Assembly: GCF_003121625.1 (NCBI RefSeq)
Contig: NZ_QDDJ01000001.1
Coordinates: forward strand, 1 to 64,000
Length of the DNA stretch: 64,000 nt
Direction of reading: 5' to 3'
Origin: Ornithinimicrobium cavernae
GTDB lineage: Bacteria; Actinomycetota; Actinomycetes; Actinomycetales; Dermatophilaceae
The notes below the pieces were generated by a model that was given only the letters and a program-made list of their open reading frames with translations, was not told the DNA's origin and ran no database searches. Position 1 is the first letter of the stretch; every line of letters starts with the position of its first letter. Position numbers and translations under genes: made by a program. This document shows, in pieces, positions 18,503-30,275 of the stretch.

Positions 18503-19000
18503 TCACTCGTCCAGGCCGCTGAGCGTCCCCTCGCCCTTCAGCGTGTCGAAGATCAGCGCGGTCTCGGCGTGCAGCACCCCGGGACGGTTGGTCAGGTGGT
18601 CCAGCACGAAGTCCCGCAGCGCGTCGGCCGACTCACAGGCCACGTGCACGAAGTAGTCGGTCGCCCCGCTCACGTGGAAGGCACCCAGCACCCCAGGCAG
18701 CTTGGGCACCTGCTCGCGGAAGTCCTCGAAGTGCGTGCGGCGGTGACCTCCGAAGCGGACCGCGATCATCGCCTGCACCGGGCGCCCCACCATGCTCGGG
18801 TCGATGTCCGCGTGGATGCCGCGGATCACGCCCCGCTCGCGCAGCTGGCGCACCCGCACCAGGCAGGTCGACTCCGCGACACCGACCTCGCGGGCCAGGG
18901 TCGCGTTGGGCATCCGGCCGTCCTTCTCCAGGAGCGCCACCAGTCGCTGGTCGATCCGGTCGAGCGGGGGGACGACCTCGGGGTGAACCATCTTCGCCAT
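18503..19000 (-). CDS. Lrp/AsnC family transcriptional regulator
   Basis: This 165-aa regulator has an N-terminal winged helix-turn-helix (about 12-60, LDRIDQRLVALLEKDGR to LRERGVIRG) and a C-terminal RAM ligand-binding domain (about 75-150). It is divergent from the Cys/Met PLP-enzyme gene at 19180, an arrangement typical of Lrp-type regulators that control an adjacent amino-acid catabolic gene. Direct control of that gene is therefore likely. Effector is unknown; methionine or a branched-chain amino acid would be plausible. Confidence 0.9.
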   Translation of the reverse strand: MAKMVHPEVVPPLDRIDQRLVALLEKDGRMPNATLAREVGVAESTCLVRVRQLRERGVIRGIHADIDPSMVGRPVQAMIAVRFGGHRRTHFEDFREQVPKLPGVLGAFHVSGATDYFVHVACESADALRDFVLDHLTNRPGVLHAETALIFDTLKGEGTLSGLDE

Positions 19001-19179
19001 GGCACCAGACTAGACGGGTCCGACCGGAAGAAACAACAGTACGTGCTCCGTGACGACGCAGGATATGAGGCATGCTGGCGTCGCAGCCGCAGATCACACA
19101 GAATGGTGCCGAGCGGGCCGTGATCCGCACCAACCGTCGGCGGGCAACGAGGCACGCCGGAAGGAGAGGGAACAGCGCC

Positions 19180-20406
19180 ATGTCGTTCGACACCGAGGCC
19201 GTGCACGCCGCACGCGAGGACCTGACCGCCCTGGGCGTCCACGTGCCGCCCATCGACCTGTCCACCACGTATCCGGTCGGTGAGGTGGACAGCGGGGGCG
19301 CGTCCTACGAGAACCTGGCCACCGGAGGCACTCCCTCCGCGGGTGACAGCCTGGTCTACCAGCGGCTGTGGAACCCGACCGTCGCCCGCCTCGAGGAGGC
19401 GCTGGCCCGGCTGGAGGGCACCGAGCAGGCCGTCGCGTTCGGCTCCGGCATGGCCGCGCTGTCCGCGATCCTGCTCGCCACGGTGTCCGCCGGCAAGCCG
19501 CACGTCGTCGCCGTCCGCCCGCTCTACGGCGGCTCCGACCACGTCCTGGCCACCGGGCTGCTCGGCACCCGGGTCACGTGGGCCGACCCCGACGGCATCG
19601 CCGCGGCGCTCGAGCCCGACACGGGCCTGGTGGTCGTGGAGACCCCGGCCAACCCGACGCTCGACCTGCTCGACCTGGCGGCCGTCAGCCGGCAGGCCGG
19701 CAGCATCCCGGTCGTCGTGGACAACACCTTCGCCACCCCGGTCCTGCAGCGTCCCGTCGAGCACGGCGCCACGATCGTCCTGCACTCGGCCACCAAGTTC
19801 CTCGGCGGGCACGGCGACGTCATGGCCGGGCTCGTGGCGACCGACGCCCGGTGGGCGGCCCGGATCCGCGGCGTGCGCGCCCTCACCGGAGGGCTGCTGC
19901 ACCCGATGGCGGCCTACCAGGTGCACCGTGGCCTGCAGACCCTGCCGACCCGGGTGCGCGCCCAGCAGGACAACGCGCAGGTCGTGGCGCACTGGCTCGC
20001 CCGCCAGGACGGCGTCGTCCGGGTCTTCCACCCCAGCATCCAGGGGTGTGACCCCAAGGGGCTGGTCGGCCGGCAGATGAGCGGCTGCGGTGCGGTGCTC
20101 GCCTTCGAGGTGGCCTCGTTCGACGTGGCCGCCACGGTCGCGCAGTCGTGCCGCCTGATCACGCACGCGGTCTCGCTGGGCGGGGTCGACAGCCTCATCC
20201 AGCACCCCGCGTCGCTCACCCACCGGCCGGTCACGCCCGAGGCCCGTCCCGCTGCGTCCGTGCTGCGGCTGTCCGTGGGCCTGGAGGACCCGGGCGACAT
20301 CGTCGCGGACCTGCGCCGGGCACTGGACCTGGCGAGCGAGCGGCACAGTGGACGGCCGGTGCCGGTCGTCCGCGACTGCGAGCGAGAGCCCGTCCACCAG
20401 CGCTGA
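19180..20406 (+). CDS. Cys/Met-metabolism PLP-dependent enzyme (cystathionine gamma-lyase / methionine gamma-lyase type)
   Basis: This 408-aa fold-type I PLP enzyme has the Schiff-base Lys in LHSATKFLGGHGDVMAG, the PLP-phosphate segment FGSGMAALSAILLA and YQRLWNPTVARLEEALA. The segment after PLYGG has Gly where classical methionine gamma-lyases carry a reactive Cys, so gamma-lyase versus gamma-synthase specificity cannot be settled. The ATG at 19180 has AAGGAGAGGG 9 bp upstream. It is probably controlled by the divergent Lrp-type regulator. Confidence 0.85.
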   Translation: MSFDTEAVHAAREDLTALGVHVPPIDLSTTYPVGEVDSGGASYENLATGGTPSAGDSLVYQRLWNPTVARLEEALARLEGTEQAVAFGSGMAALSAILLATVSAGKPHVVAVRPLYGGSDHVLATGLLGTRVTWADPDGIAAALEPDTGLVVVETPANPTLDLLDLAAVSRQAGSIPVVVDNTFATPVLQRPVEHGATIVLHSATKFLGGHGDVMAGLVATDARWAARIRGVRALTGGLLHPMAAYQVHRGLQTLPTRVRAQQDNAQVVAHWLARQDGVVRVFHPSIQGCDPKGLVGRQMSGCGAVLAFEVASFDVAATVAQSCRLITHAVSLGGVDSLIQHPASLTHRPVTPEARPAASVLRLSVGLEDPGDIVADLRRALDLASERHSGRPVPVVRDCEREPVHQR

Positions 20407-20418
20407 GGCGCGGCGCCA

Positions 20419-20490
20419 GCAGGCCGGTGAACCATGACTCCTGCGGGCCGGTGAACCAGGACTCCTGCGGGCCGGTGAACCAGGAGACGA
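20419..20490. repeat. 24-bp direct repeat, three tandem copies
   Basis: Copies occupy 20419-20442, 20443-20466 and 20467-20490, each close to GCGGGCCGGTGAACCAGGACT plus CCT; the last copy diverges in its final bases. The 24-bp period would give an 8-residue repeat (WFTGPQES) on the minus strand, but no gene context supports translation. Confidence 0.8.
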
Positions 20491-20522
20491 CCGGGGACCC
20501 GGCCCGAGGCCCGTTCAGGCCG

Positions 20523-20628
20523 CCACACGGACTGGCAGTTCGCCCGAGCCCCACACGGGGCGGCGCCCACACCCCAGGTCAGCGCGATGCCGTCCGCAGG
20601 TGCGGCGACGAACTGCCAGTCCGTGTGG
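20523..20628. repeat. 20-bp perfect inverted repeat flanking a 66-bp spacer
   Basis: CCACACGGACTGGCAGTTCG at 20523-20542 is perfectly complementary to 20609-20628. The spacer is 66 bp. Arms this long and exact in intergenic DNA suggest a large hairpin, an attenuator/terminator, or the ends of a small non-autonomous repeat. Confidence 0.75.
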
Positions 20629-20700
20629 TGCCCGGACCCCAATGGGGCTCAGGGCCTGGGCGTTGAGGGACTCCCCTGCCCCCCCGTCGCCGGGAGGTCC

Positions 20701-23481
<2,781 letters not shown>

Positions 23482-23611
23482 GGGATGACCTCTCAGAACG
23501 TCTGCCCCCGCACGTGCCGCGGATTCGTCGCGACGTCGACGTCGAGGGGACGGCGTCACGGTAACCCATGCGCCTCCCGAGGAGCACACAGGTTCCACAG
23601 CGGCGGCCCGG

Positions 23612-24529
23612 CTACCCGCCCTTGCCGGCGAGCGCGTCCGGGGCGTCCAGCACCTGGCGGATGGTGTGCTCGGCGATGGCGGTGAACTCGGGGCTGCCGG
23701 CCGACAGGGCCAGGGAGTTGGCGGCATACAGCACGGCCCACCCGCGGGCGCGCTGCCACAGGGCCTCGTCCCGCCCGGCGAGCTGGGAGTAGCGCACGAC
23801 GAAGCCGGCCCGCCCCTCCCAGTCGAACGTCTGCCACGCCGTGGCCAGGTCGGAGGCCGGGTCACCGCGCGTCAGGTCGCCGAAGTCGATCACGGCGGCG
23901 AGGACGCCGCGGTGCACCACGATGTTCAGCGGGTGCGGGTCGCCGTGGACCCAGCGGGGCGGTCCGTCATAGGTCGGGGCGGCGAGCGCTCGGTCCCACT
24001 GGGCCAGCAGCTCGTCGGTCCGCAGGTGCCCAGCTGCGGCGAGGCGTTCCCGGGTGATCTGGTCACGGACCGCCAGCGGCACGCCCCGGAACGGGCTGCG
24101 CGGAGCCTCCTCGGGGGCGGGCTGGTGCAGCTGGGCGGCGAACTGGGCCAACCGGCCGGCCCACCGGCCACGGGCGGCAACGGGACTGTGGGCGGCCGGG
24201 CGACCCTCCACCCACCGGCTGACCGACCAGGACCAGGGGAAGTATGCCGTGGGCCGGCCGTGCCGGACCGGCACCGGCACGCGCAGGTCGACCAGGCGGG
24301 CGATCTCCGGGAGCCACCGGTGCTCGTTGGCGACGAGCTCGGCGGCCAGCTGCCGTCTCGGCAGGCGCACCAGGAAGTGCTGCCCGAGCCGGAACAGCAC
24401 GTTGTCCCAGCCCTCCCCCAGAGGGCTGAGCGGGCGGTCGGCCAGGTCGGGGTGCTGGTCGGCCAGGAGCCGCCGCACCAGCTGCAGGTCGATCTCCACC
24501 TCGGCCGCGGGTCCGGTGCTGGGGGTCAC
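23612..24529 (-). CDS. Aminoglycoside phosphotransferase-like kinase
   Basis: This 305-aa protein has the APH/choline-kinase fold. Brenner's motif reads RWVHGDPHPLNIVV (catalytic Asp and following Asn), with the metal-binding AVIDFGDLTRGDPASDLA downstream and an N-terminal ATP-binding region GEGWDNVLFRLG. Such proteins phosphorylate aminoglycosides, macrolides or small metabolites; substrate is not predictable here, and resistance should not be assumed. It stands alone between topA and the divergent phosphodiesterase gene. Confidence 0.85.
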   Translation of the reverse strand: MTPSTGPAAEVEIDLQLVRRLLADQHPDLADRPLSPLGEGWDNVLFRLGQHFLVRLPRRQLAAELVANEHRWLPEIARLVDLRVPVPVRHGRPTAYFPWSWSVSRWVEGRPAAHSPVAARGRWAGRLAQFAAQLHQPAPEEAPRSPFRGVPLAVRDQITRERLAAAGHLRTDELLAQWDRALAAPTYDGPPRWVHGDPHPLNIVVHRGVLAAVIDFGDLTRGDPASDLATAWQTFDWEGRAGFVVRYSQLAGRDEALWQRARGWAVLYAANSLALSAGSPEFTAIAEHTIRQVLDAPDALAGKGG

Positions 24530-24655
24530 CCCGACACGGTAGCCACACTCCTTGCCGTTTCCTTGCCTGCCGGCCGACCGTGACTCTCCCGCTGTTCACG
24601 AGATGCTCTGCCGATGCGGTAGCGCTCGTCACGCGGCGTCGCTACGTTCGCACTC

Positions 24656-25774
24656 ATGCGCATCGCACTCACCGCCATCGCCACGCTCTCCCTCGCCGCA
24701 CCGCTCGCCCTGGCAGCGGTCGCCCAGGCCGACCCGGCCGATCCACCGCCGCACCAGGGCAACAACGGCAAGGGCTACCGCGCCACGGAGGTCATCGCGC
24801 ACCGCGGCGCCTCCGGCTACCGTCCCGAGCACACGATTGGCGCCTACGAGCTGGCCATCGAGCAGTGCGCCGGCTACATCGAGCCCGACCTCGTCATGAC
24901 CCTCGACGGGGTCCTGGTCGACCGTCACGAGAACGAGATCAGCGGCACGACCGATGTCGCCGAGCACCCGGAGTTCGCCGACCGCTACACGACCAAGGTG
25001 ATCGACGGGCAGCCGCTGTCCGGGTGGTTCACCGAGGACTTCACCCTCGCCGAGCTCAAGACCCTCCGCGCCGTGGAGCGGCTGCCGGAGGTCCGACCCG
25101 GCAACACGGCATACGACGGCCTCTGGGACGTGCCGACGTTCGAGGAGGTCCTGCAGCTGGCATCCACGTCGACCACCTGCGACGGTGACCCGGTCGGCGT
25201 CGCCCCCGAGCTCAAGCACGGCACCTACTTCGACGGCATCGACCTGTCGATGGAGGAGCAGGTGGTCGAGCTGCTGCACGAGTACGGCTACGACACCCAC
25301 CGTTCCCCGGCCGTGATCCAGAGCTTCGAGGTGGGCAACCTGCAGGAGCTCGACACGATGACCGACGTCCGGCTCGCCCAGCTGGTCAACTGCTCGGGCG
25401 CGCCCTACGACCAGGTGGCGGCCGGGACCGGCCTGACCTATGCCGACATGGTCACCCGCCAGGGGCTCAAGGACGTCGGGCAGTATGCCGACCAGGCCAG
25501 CTTCTGCAAGGACGTCATGATCCCCCGCAACCCCGACGGCACCCTCGGTGAGCCCACCTCCGTGATCAAGGACGCCCACCGCGCGCACCTGACCGTGGTC
25601 GGCTGGACCTTCCGTGCGGAGAACGCCTTCCTCCCGACCGAGTTCCGGTCCTCGGACGACCCGGCCGAGCTGGGCGACATGGTGGGCGAGGCCCGGGTGT
25701 TCCTCGACGCCGGCATGGACCAGCTGTTCACCGACCACCCCGACCTGGGGGTGGAGGCGGTCCAGAACCGCTGA
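24656..25774 (+). CDS. Secreted glycerophosphodiester phosphodiesterase
   Basis: This 372-aa protein has a signal peptide (RIALTAIATLSLAAPLALAAVAQA) followed by a GDPD TIM barrel. The catalytic and metal-binding segments are VIAHRGASGYRPEHTIGAYE, VDRHENEISGTTDV and the C-terminal DQLFTDHPD. The enzyme hydrolyses deacylated phospholipids to glycerol-3-phosphate plus alcohol, supplying phosphate and carbon from outside the cell. The long insert containing LPEVRPGNTAYDGLWDVPTFEEVL is like other secreted actinobacterial GDPDs. It ends near a strong terminator. Confidence 0.94.
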   Translation: MRIALTAIATLSLAAPLALAAVAQADPADPPPHQGNNGKGYRATEVIAHRGASGYRPEHTIGAYELAIEQCAGYIEPDLVMTLDGVLVDRHENEISGTTDVAEHPEFADRYTTKVIDGQPLSGWFTEDFTLAELKTLRAVERLPEVRPGNTAYDGLWDVPTFEEVLQLASTSTTCDGDPVGVAPELKHGTYFDGIDLSMEEQVVELLHEYGYDTHRSPAVIQSFEVGNLQELDTMTDVRLAQLVNCSGAPYDQVAAGTGLTYADMVTRQGLKDVGQYADQASFCKDVMIPRNPDGTLGEPTSVIKDAHRAHLTVVGWTFRAENAFLPTEFRSSDDPAELGDMVGEARVFLDAGMDQLFTDHPDLGVEAVQNR

Positions 25775-25815
25775 GCCGGAGGCAGTCCAGAACTCGCTGA
25801 CGCACGCCTGACGTC

Positions 25816-25858
25816 CGGGCCGCGCCCCACGGTCTCACCGACCGCGGAGCGCGGCCCG
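25816..25858. terminator. Hairpin terminator after the phosphodiesterase gene
   Basis: A perfect 10-bp stem (CGGGCCGCGC at 25816-25825 with GCGCGGCCCG at 25849-25858) is followed by TTCTGTT, a short T-rich run. It ends the rightward transcript before doxX. Confidence 0.8.
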
Positions 25859-25924
25859 TTCTGTTGTGGTGAGCGTCACACCGGGCGAGGGAAGATTGTC
25901 ACCACGGGACGCGCTGATGAGGTT

Positions 25925-25942
25925 TAGTTAATTCTTCAACTA
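25925..25942. promoter_or_regulatory. TAGTT-N8-AACTA operator-like palindrome upstream of doxX
   Basis: The inverted repeat TAGTT (25925-25929) and AACTA (25938-25942) lies in an AT-rich patch 18 bp upstream of the doxX ATG, where a repressor would block initiation. MarR-family operators near doxX-like genes often look like this. No MarR gene lies nearby. Confidence 0.45.
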
Positions 25943-25960
25943 CCCCGGAGGTTCCGTCCC

Positions 25961-26371
25961 ATGGACGTCGTCGTTCTCATCGCCCGCATCCTGTTTGTCG
26001 CGATCTTCCTCGCCTCGGGCATCGGCCACCTGAAGGCCACCGAGGCCATGGCGGGCTACGCCGCCTACAAGAAGGTGCCGGCGCCCAGGCTGAGCGTGAT
26101 CGCCTCCGGCGTGCTGATGATCGTCGGCGCCGTGTCCGTGCTCTTCGGCATCTGGGGCGACCTGGGCTCGCTCCTGCTGATGGTGGCCATCGCCCCGATC
26201 CCGTTCCTGATGCACCGGTACTGGGCCGAGGAGGGCGAGGCCCGGATGAACGAGCAGGTCCAGTTCAACAAGACCGTCTCGCTGGTCGGCGGCGCGCTCG
26301 CCCTGTTCGCGCTGTTCGTGCTGGTCCCCGAGCTCGGGCTCACCGTCACCGAGCCGCTGTTCACCGTCTGA
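25961..26371 (+). CDS. DoxX family membrane protein
   Basis: This 136-aa protein has four transmembrane helices and the DoxX-type start VVLIARILFVAIFLASGIGHL. Members are linked to thiol/oxidative stress or act as small membrane subunits of oxidoreductases; function here is not known. GGAGG lies about 9 bp before the ATG. The operator-like palindrome suggests tight control. It is a single-gene unit ending in a hairpin. Confidence 0.85.
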   Translation: MDVVVLIARILFVAIFLASGIGHLKATEAMAGYAAYKKVPAPRLSVIASGVLMIVGAVSVLFGIWGDLGSLLLMVAIAPIPFLMHRYWAEEGEARMNEQVQFNKTVSLVGGALALFALFVLVPELGLTVTEPLFTV

Positions 26372-26391
26372 TCCGCACCCCCGCCCCTGCC

Positions 26392-26431
26392 GACCGCGGC
26401 ACCGACCCGAGCCTGGGCCGGTGCCGCGGTC
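26392..26431. terminator. Hairpin after doxX
   Basis: A perfect 12-bp stem (GACCGCGGCACC at 26392-26403 with GGTGCCGCGGTC at 26420-26431) has a 16-nt loop, 20 bp after the doxX stop, between convergent genes. Confidence 0.8.
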
Positions 26432-26437
26432 GTCTGC

Positions 26438-26533
26438 GTCCGCGGGACGGTGTGCGCATCAGCGGGTGGGTCCGCGGGACGGTGTGCGCATCAGCGGGTG
26501 GGTCCGCGGGACGGTGTGCGCGTCAGCGGGTGG
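26438..26533. repeat. 32-bp tandem repeat, three copies
   Basis: Near-identical units occupy 26438-26469, 26470-26501 and 26502-26533, each starting GTCCGCGGGACGGTGTGCGC. They end at the 3' end of the downstream ABC gene, and a truncated fourth start merges into it. It is intergenic; copy number is probably variable between strains. Confidence 0.85.
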
Positions 26534-26538
26534 GTCCG

Positions 26539-28545
26539 TCAGCTGGTGCTCGCGAACTCGTCGTCCACGTCGACGACCGAGCCGGCGAACTGGCTCCGGT
26601 AGAGCCTCGCGTAGGCACCGCCGCGCTCCATGAGGGCCTCGTGCGAGCCCTGCTCGACGAGGGCGCCGTTCTCCATCACCAGGATCAGGTCCGCGTCCCG
26701 GATCGTGGACAGCCGGTGAGCGATGACGAAGCTGGTCCGGTCGCTGCGCAGCGCGGCCATCGCCTGCTGGAGCAGCAGCTCGGTGCGGGTGTCCACCGAG
26801 GAGGTGGCCTCGTCGAGGATCAGCAGTGCCGGGTCGGACAGGAACGCGCGGGCGATCGTGATCAGCTGCTTCTCGCCGGCACTGATGTTGCCGCCCTCGG
26901 AGTCGAGCACCGTGTCGTAGCCGTCCGGCAGGCTGCGGACGAACCGGTCGACGTAGGTCGCCTCGGCCGCCTGCACGATCTCGCCCTCGGTCGCGTCCGG
27001 ACGGCCGTAGGCGATGTTGTCCCTGATCGTGCCCTGGAACAGCCACGTGTCCTGCAGCACCATGCCGATCCGGGAGCGCAACCCGTTGCGGGTCAGGTCG
27101 GTGATGTCCTGCCCGTCCAGGGTGATCCGGCCGCCGTCCAGCTCGTAGAAGCGCATGAGGAGGTTGACCAGCGTGGTCTTGCCCGCGCCGGTCGGCCCGA
27201 CGATGGCCACCGTCTGACCCGGCTCGACGCTCAGGTCCAGGTCGTGGATCAGCGGCCGGTCGGGGTCGTAGGAGAAGGACACGTTCTCGAAGGCCACCCG
27301 GCCGTGGGGATCGTCCAGGGTCACCGGGCTGGTGGACTCGGCCTCCTGCTCCGGGGCGTCGAGCACCTCGAAGACCCGCTCGGCGGACGCGACGCCGGAC
27401 TGCATCAGGTTGGCCATCGAGGCGACCTGGGTCAGCGGCTGGGTGAACTGGCGGGAGTACTGGATGAACGCCTGCACCTCCCCCAGGCTCATCGTGCCCG
27501 AGGCCACCCGCAGCCCGCCCAGCACCGCGATCACGACGTAGTTGAGGTTCCCCACGAACATCATCGTCGGCATGATGATGCCGGAGACGAACTGGGCGCC
27601 GAAGCCGGCCTGGTAGAGGTCGTTGTTGGCCCTGTCGAAGGTGCGGCGGCTCTGCTCCTGGCGGCCGAAGACCTTGATCAGCTCGTGGCCGGTGAAGGTC
27701 TCCTCGACGATGGCGTTGACCTCACCGGTGTGCTTCCACTGCCGCTTGAACTGCTTCTGTGCCCGGCTCCCGATCACGCCGGTGATGACCACCGACACCG
27801 GGATGGTCACCAGGGCCACCAGCGCGAGGGTCGGTGAGAGCACGAACATCATCACGACCATCGCCACCACCGTGAGCAGCGAGTTCAGCAGCTGGCTCAG
27901 CGTCTGCTGCAGGCTCTGCGCGACGTTGTCGATGTCGTTGGTGACGCGGCTCAGTACCTCGCCGCGCGGCTGCCGGTCGAAGTAGGGCAGCGGGAGCCGG
28001 TTGAGCTTGTCCTCGACGTCGCGGCGCAGGGCGAAGATCGTCCGGTTGACCACGATGACCAGCAGGCGGGCCTGGACCCAGGAGAACAGCGAGGCGACGA
28101 GGTAGATCCCCATCACCAGGACCAGCACCTCGGCGAGCGCACCGAAGTCGACCCCCTGCCCGGGGACGAGGTAGTCCATCGCGGCGATCATGTCGGCCAG
28201 GGTGTCCTCGCCGCGGGCGCGCAGCCCCTCGACGGCCTGGTCCTGCGTCACCCCGGACGGCATGGACCGGCCGAAGAACCCGGCGAAGATGATGTCCGTG
28301 GCACGGGCCAGGATGTAGGGGCCCACCGCGTTGAGGACCACGGCCACCGCGGTCAGCGCCACCACCGCGATGACGGCCGCACGGTCCGGCCGGAGTAGCC
28401 CCAGCAGCCGCCGCGCACTCTGGGCGAAGTTGGCCGGCTTCTCGACCGGGACCCCGAGACCGTGTCCGGGGCCCCCACCGGTGCGGGGCGGTCCGCGGCG
28501 GGCGGCGGCGGCCTTCTCCTCCTCGGACCTCACACCCTCGGCCAT
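26539..28545 (-). CDS. ABC exporter, permease/ATPase half with catalytic ATPase site
   Basis: This 668-aa half-transporter has a Gly/Pro-rich N-terminus, six transmembrane helices in the first ~370 residues, then the nucleotide-binding domain. Walker A is GPTGAGKTTL. The signature ISAGEKQL deviates from LSGGQ. Walker B with catalytic Glu is ILDEATSSVD and the H-loop is AHRLSTIRDADL. Its partner has a degenerate Walker B, so together they fit a heterodimeric TM287/288-like exporter. The ATG overlaps the upstream gene's stop (TGATG), giving a fixed 1:1 arrangement. Substrate is unknown; the TetR context suggests drugs or toxic lipids. Confidence 0.93.
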   Translation of the reverse strand: MAEGVRSEEEKAAAARRGPPRTGGGPGHGLGVPVEKPANFAQSARRLLGLLRPDRAAVIAVVALTAVAVVLNAVGPYILARATDIIFAGFFGRSMPSGVTQDQAVEGLRARGEDTLADMIAAMDYLVPGQGVDFGALAEVLVLVMGIYLVASLFSWVQARLLVIVVNRTIFALRRDVEDKLNRLPLPYFDRQPRGEVLSRVTNDIDNVAQSLQQTLSQLLNSLLTVVAMVVMMFVLSPTLALVALVTIPVSVVITGVIGSRAQKQFKRQWKHTGEVNAIVEETFTGHELIKVFGRQEQSRRTFDRANNDLYQAGFGAQFVSGIIMPTMMFVGNLNYVVIAVLGGLRVASGTMSLGEVQAFIQYSRQFTQPLTQVASMANLMQSGVASAERVFEVLDAPEQEAESTSPVTLDDPHGRVAFENVSFSYDPDRPLIHDLDLSVEPGQTVAIVGPTGAGKTTLVNLLMRFYELDGGRITLDGQDITDLTRNGLRSRIGMVLQDTWLFQGTIRDNIAYGRPDATEGEIVQAAEATYVDRFVRSLPDGYDTVLDSEGGNISAGEKQLITIARAFLSDPALLILDEATSSVDTRTELLLQQAMAALRSDRTSFVIAHRLSTIRDADLILVMENGALVEQGSHEALMERGGAYARLYRSQFAGSVVDVDDEFASTS

Positions 28546-30275
28546 CAGGCCACCTCCGCCACGGCCTGGGACTCCACGATCTCCTGGTAGGTCGTGCACC
28601 CGGCGAGCAGCTCCTCGTGCGTGCCGACCCCGACCACCCGGCCGTCCTCCAGCACGACGATCTGGTCGGCCCCGATGATCGTCGAGACCCGCTGGGCCAC
28701 CACGATCACCGCCGCGTCCCCGGTCTCCGGCTCGAGCGCCGCCCGCAGCCTCCGGTCCGTCATCAGGTCCAGGGCCGAGAACGAGTCGTCGAACAGGTAG
28801 ATGTCGGGCCGGCGCACCAGGGCCCGCGCGATCGCGAGGCGCTGCCGCTGGCCGCCGGAGACGTTGCTCCCGCCCTGGGCGATCGCGGAGTCCAGCCCCT
28901 CGGGCATGGAGCGCACGAACTCGCTGCCCTGCGCGGTCCGCAGCGCCTCCCAGAGCCGCTCCGGCGTGGCGTCGGGGTCCCCGTAGCGCAGGTTGTCGGC
29001 CACCGAACCGGTGAACAGGTAGGGCTTCTGCGGGACCAGGCCGACCCGGCGCCATACCTCGGCCAGCTCAGCGTCCCGCACGTCCACACCGCCCATGAGG
29101 ACCGCCCCACCGGTCACGTCGTAGAGCCGCGGGACGAGGTTGACCAGGGTGGTCTTGCCGGAGCCGGTGGAGCCGATGATCGCCGTGGTCTGGCCGGGGT
29201 GGGCCGTGAAGCTCACGCCCTGCAGCACCGGCACCTCGGCACCGGGGTAGGAGAAGTCGACATCCCGGAACTCGATGCTCACCGGCCCCTCGGGGATGCG
29301 CACCGGGCTGGTCGTCTCCACCACCGTGGACTCCGTGTCGAGGACCTCCACGATCCGGCCTGCCGACACCTCGGCGCGCGGGATCATCGTCGACATGAAG
29401 GTCGCCATCATGACCGACATGAGCACGAAGATGAGGTACTGCATGAACGCGGTCAGCGCACCGACCTCCATCTGACCGGCGTCGACCCGGAAGGCGCCGA
29501 ACCAGAGCACCGCGATCGTCGAGGCGTTGAAGATCAGCATCACCAGCGGGAAGACCAGCGCCATGAGCTTGCCGACGGCGACCGCTGTGCCGGTGTACTG
29601 CGTGTTGGCCTCGGCGAAGCGCGCGCGCTCGTGCTCCTCGCGGACGAACGCGCGGACCACCCGGATGCCGGTGATCTGCTCGCGCAGCACCCGGTTGACC
29701 CAGTCGATCGACGTCTGCATCAGCGAGAACTGCGGGACCATCCGGCGGATGATGAGGCCGACCACCAGGGCCAGCAGGGGCACCGCGACCGCCATCAGCC
29801 AGGACAGGCCGACGTCCTCCCGCAGGGCCATGACGACGCCGCCGACCATCATGATCGGGACGCCGACCATCAGCGTGAGCCCCATGAACAGGACGTTCTG
29901 CACCTGGGTGACGTCGTTGGTGGAGCGCGAGATCAGGGTCGGCGCGCCGAACCGCCCGACCTCCTGGGCGCTGAACACCGCGACCTGGTCGAAGACCGAG
30001 CCCCGGACGTCGCGGCCCACCGACGCCGACGTCCGCGACGCGAGGTAGGTCGCGGCGACCGTGACCGCGACCTGCAGTAACGAGACGGCGAGCATGATCG
30101 CACCGAGGCGCAGGATCGGACCGGTCTGCCCCAGCGCGACCCCCTCGTCGATGATCCGCCCGTTGAGGGTGGGCAGGTACAGCGAGGCGATCGTCCCGGC
30201 CAGCTGCAGCACGAGCAGCACCGCGACGAGCCCGCGGTAGGGCAGCAGGTGCGCCCTCACGAGGCGGATGAGCAT
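28545..30275 (-). CDS. ABC exporter, permease/ATPase half with degenerate Walker B
   Basis: This 576-aa half-transporter starts MLIRLVRAHLLPYRG and has six transmembrane helices then an ATPase domain. Walker A is GSTGSGKTTL and the signature VSGGQRQR is canonical. Walker B reads YLFDDSFSALD, with Asp where the catalytic Glu is expected, and the H-loop is AQRVST with Gln for His. These are the marks of the non-catalytic half of heterodimeric ABC exporters. It is coupled to the TetR gene upstream and its partner downstream by 1-bp TGATG overlaps. Confidence 0.93.
   Translation of the reverse strand: MLIRLVRAHLLPYRGLVAVLLVLQLAGTIASLYLPTLNGRIIDEGVALGQTGPILRLGAIMLAVSLLQVAVTVAATYLASRTSASVGRDVRGSVFDQVAVFSAQEVGRFGAPTLISRSTNDVTQVQNVLFMGLTLMVGVPIMMVGGVVMALREDVGLSWLMAVAVPLLALVVGLIIRRMVPQFSLMQTSIDWVNRVLREQITGIRVVRAFVREEHERARFAEANTQYTGTAVAVGKLMALVFPLVMLIFNASTIAVLWFGAFRVDAGQMEVGALTAFMQYLIFVLMSVMMATFMSTMIPRAEVSAGRIVEVLDTESTVVETTSPVRIPEGPVSIEFRDVDFSYPGAEVPVLQGVSFTAHPGQTTAIIGSTGSGKTTLVNLVPRLYDVTGGAVLMGGVDVRDAELAEVWRRVGLVPQKPYLFTGSVADNLRYGDPDATPERLWEALRTAQGSEFVRSMPEGLDSAIAQGGSNVSGGQRQRLAIARALVRRPDIYLFDDSFSALDLMTDRRLRAALEPETGDAAVIVVAQRVSTIIGADQIVVLEDGRVVGVGTHEELLAGCTTYQEIVESQAVAEVA

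Larger units (their letters stand above)
20407..20700. other. Intergenic region with tandem and inverted repeats
   Basis: This 294-bp gap separates the convergent PLP-enzyme and topA genes. It contains a 24-bp tandem repeat and a long-armed inverted repeat (separate entries). Open frames across it look like accidents of the repeats. I see no convincing gene. Confidence 0.6.

Noticed and set aside
26452-30080. Long plus-strand frames opposite the ABC exporter genes
   Set aside because: They mirror the ABC genes, are His/Asp/Arg-biased in the way of antisense GC-rich frames, and contain no recognisable domain.
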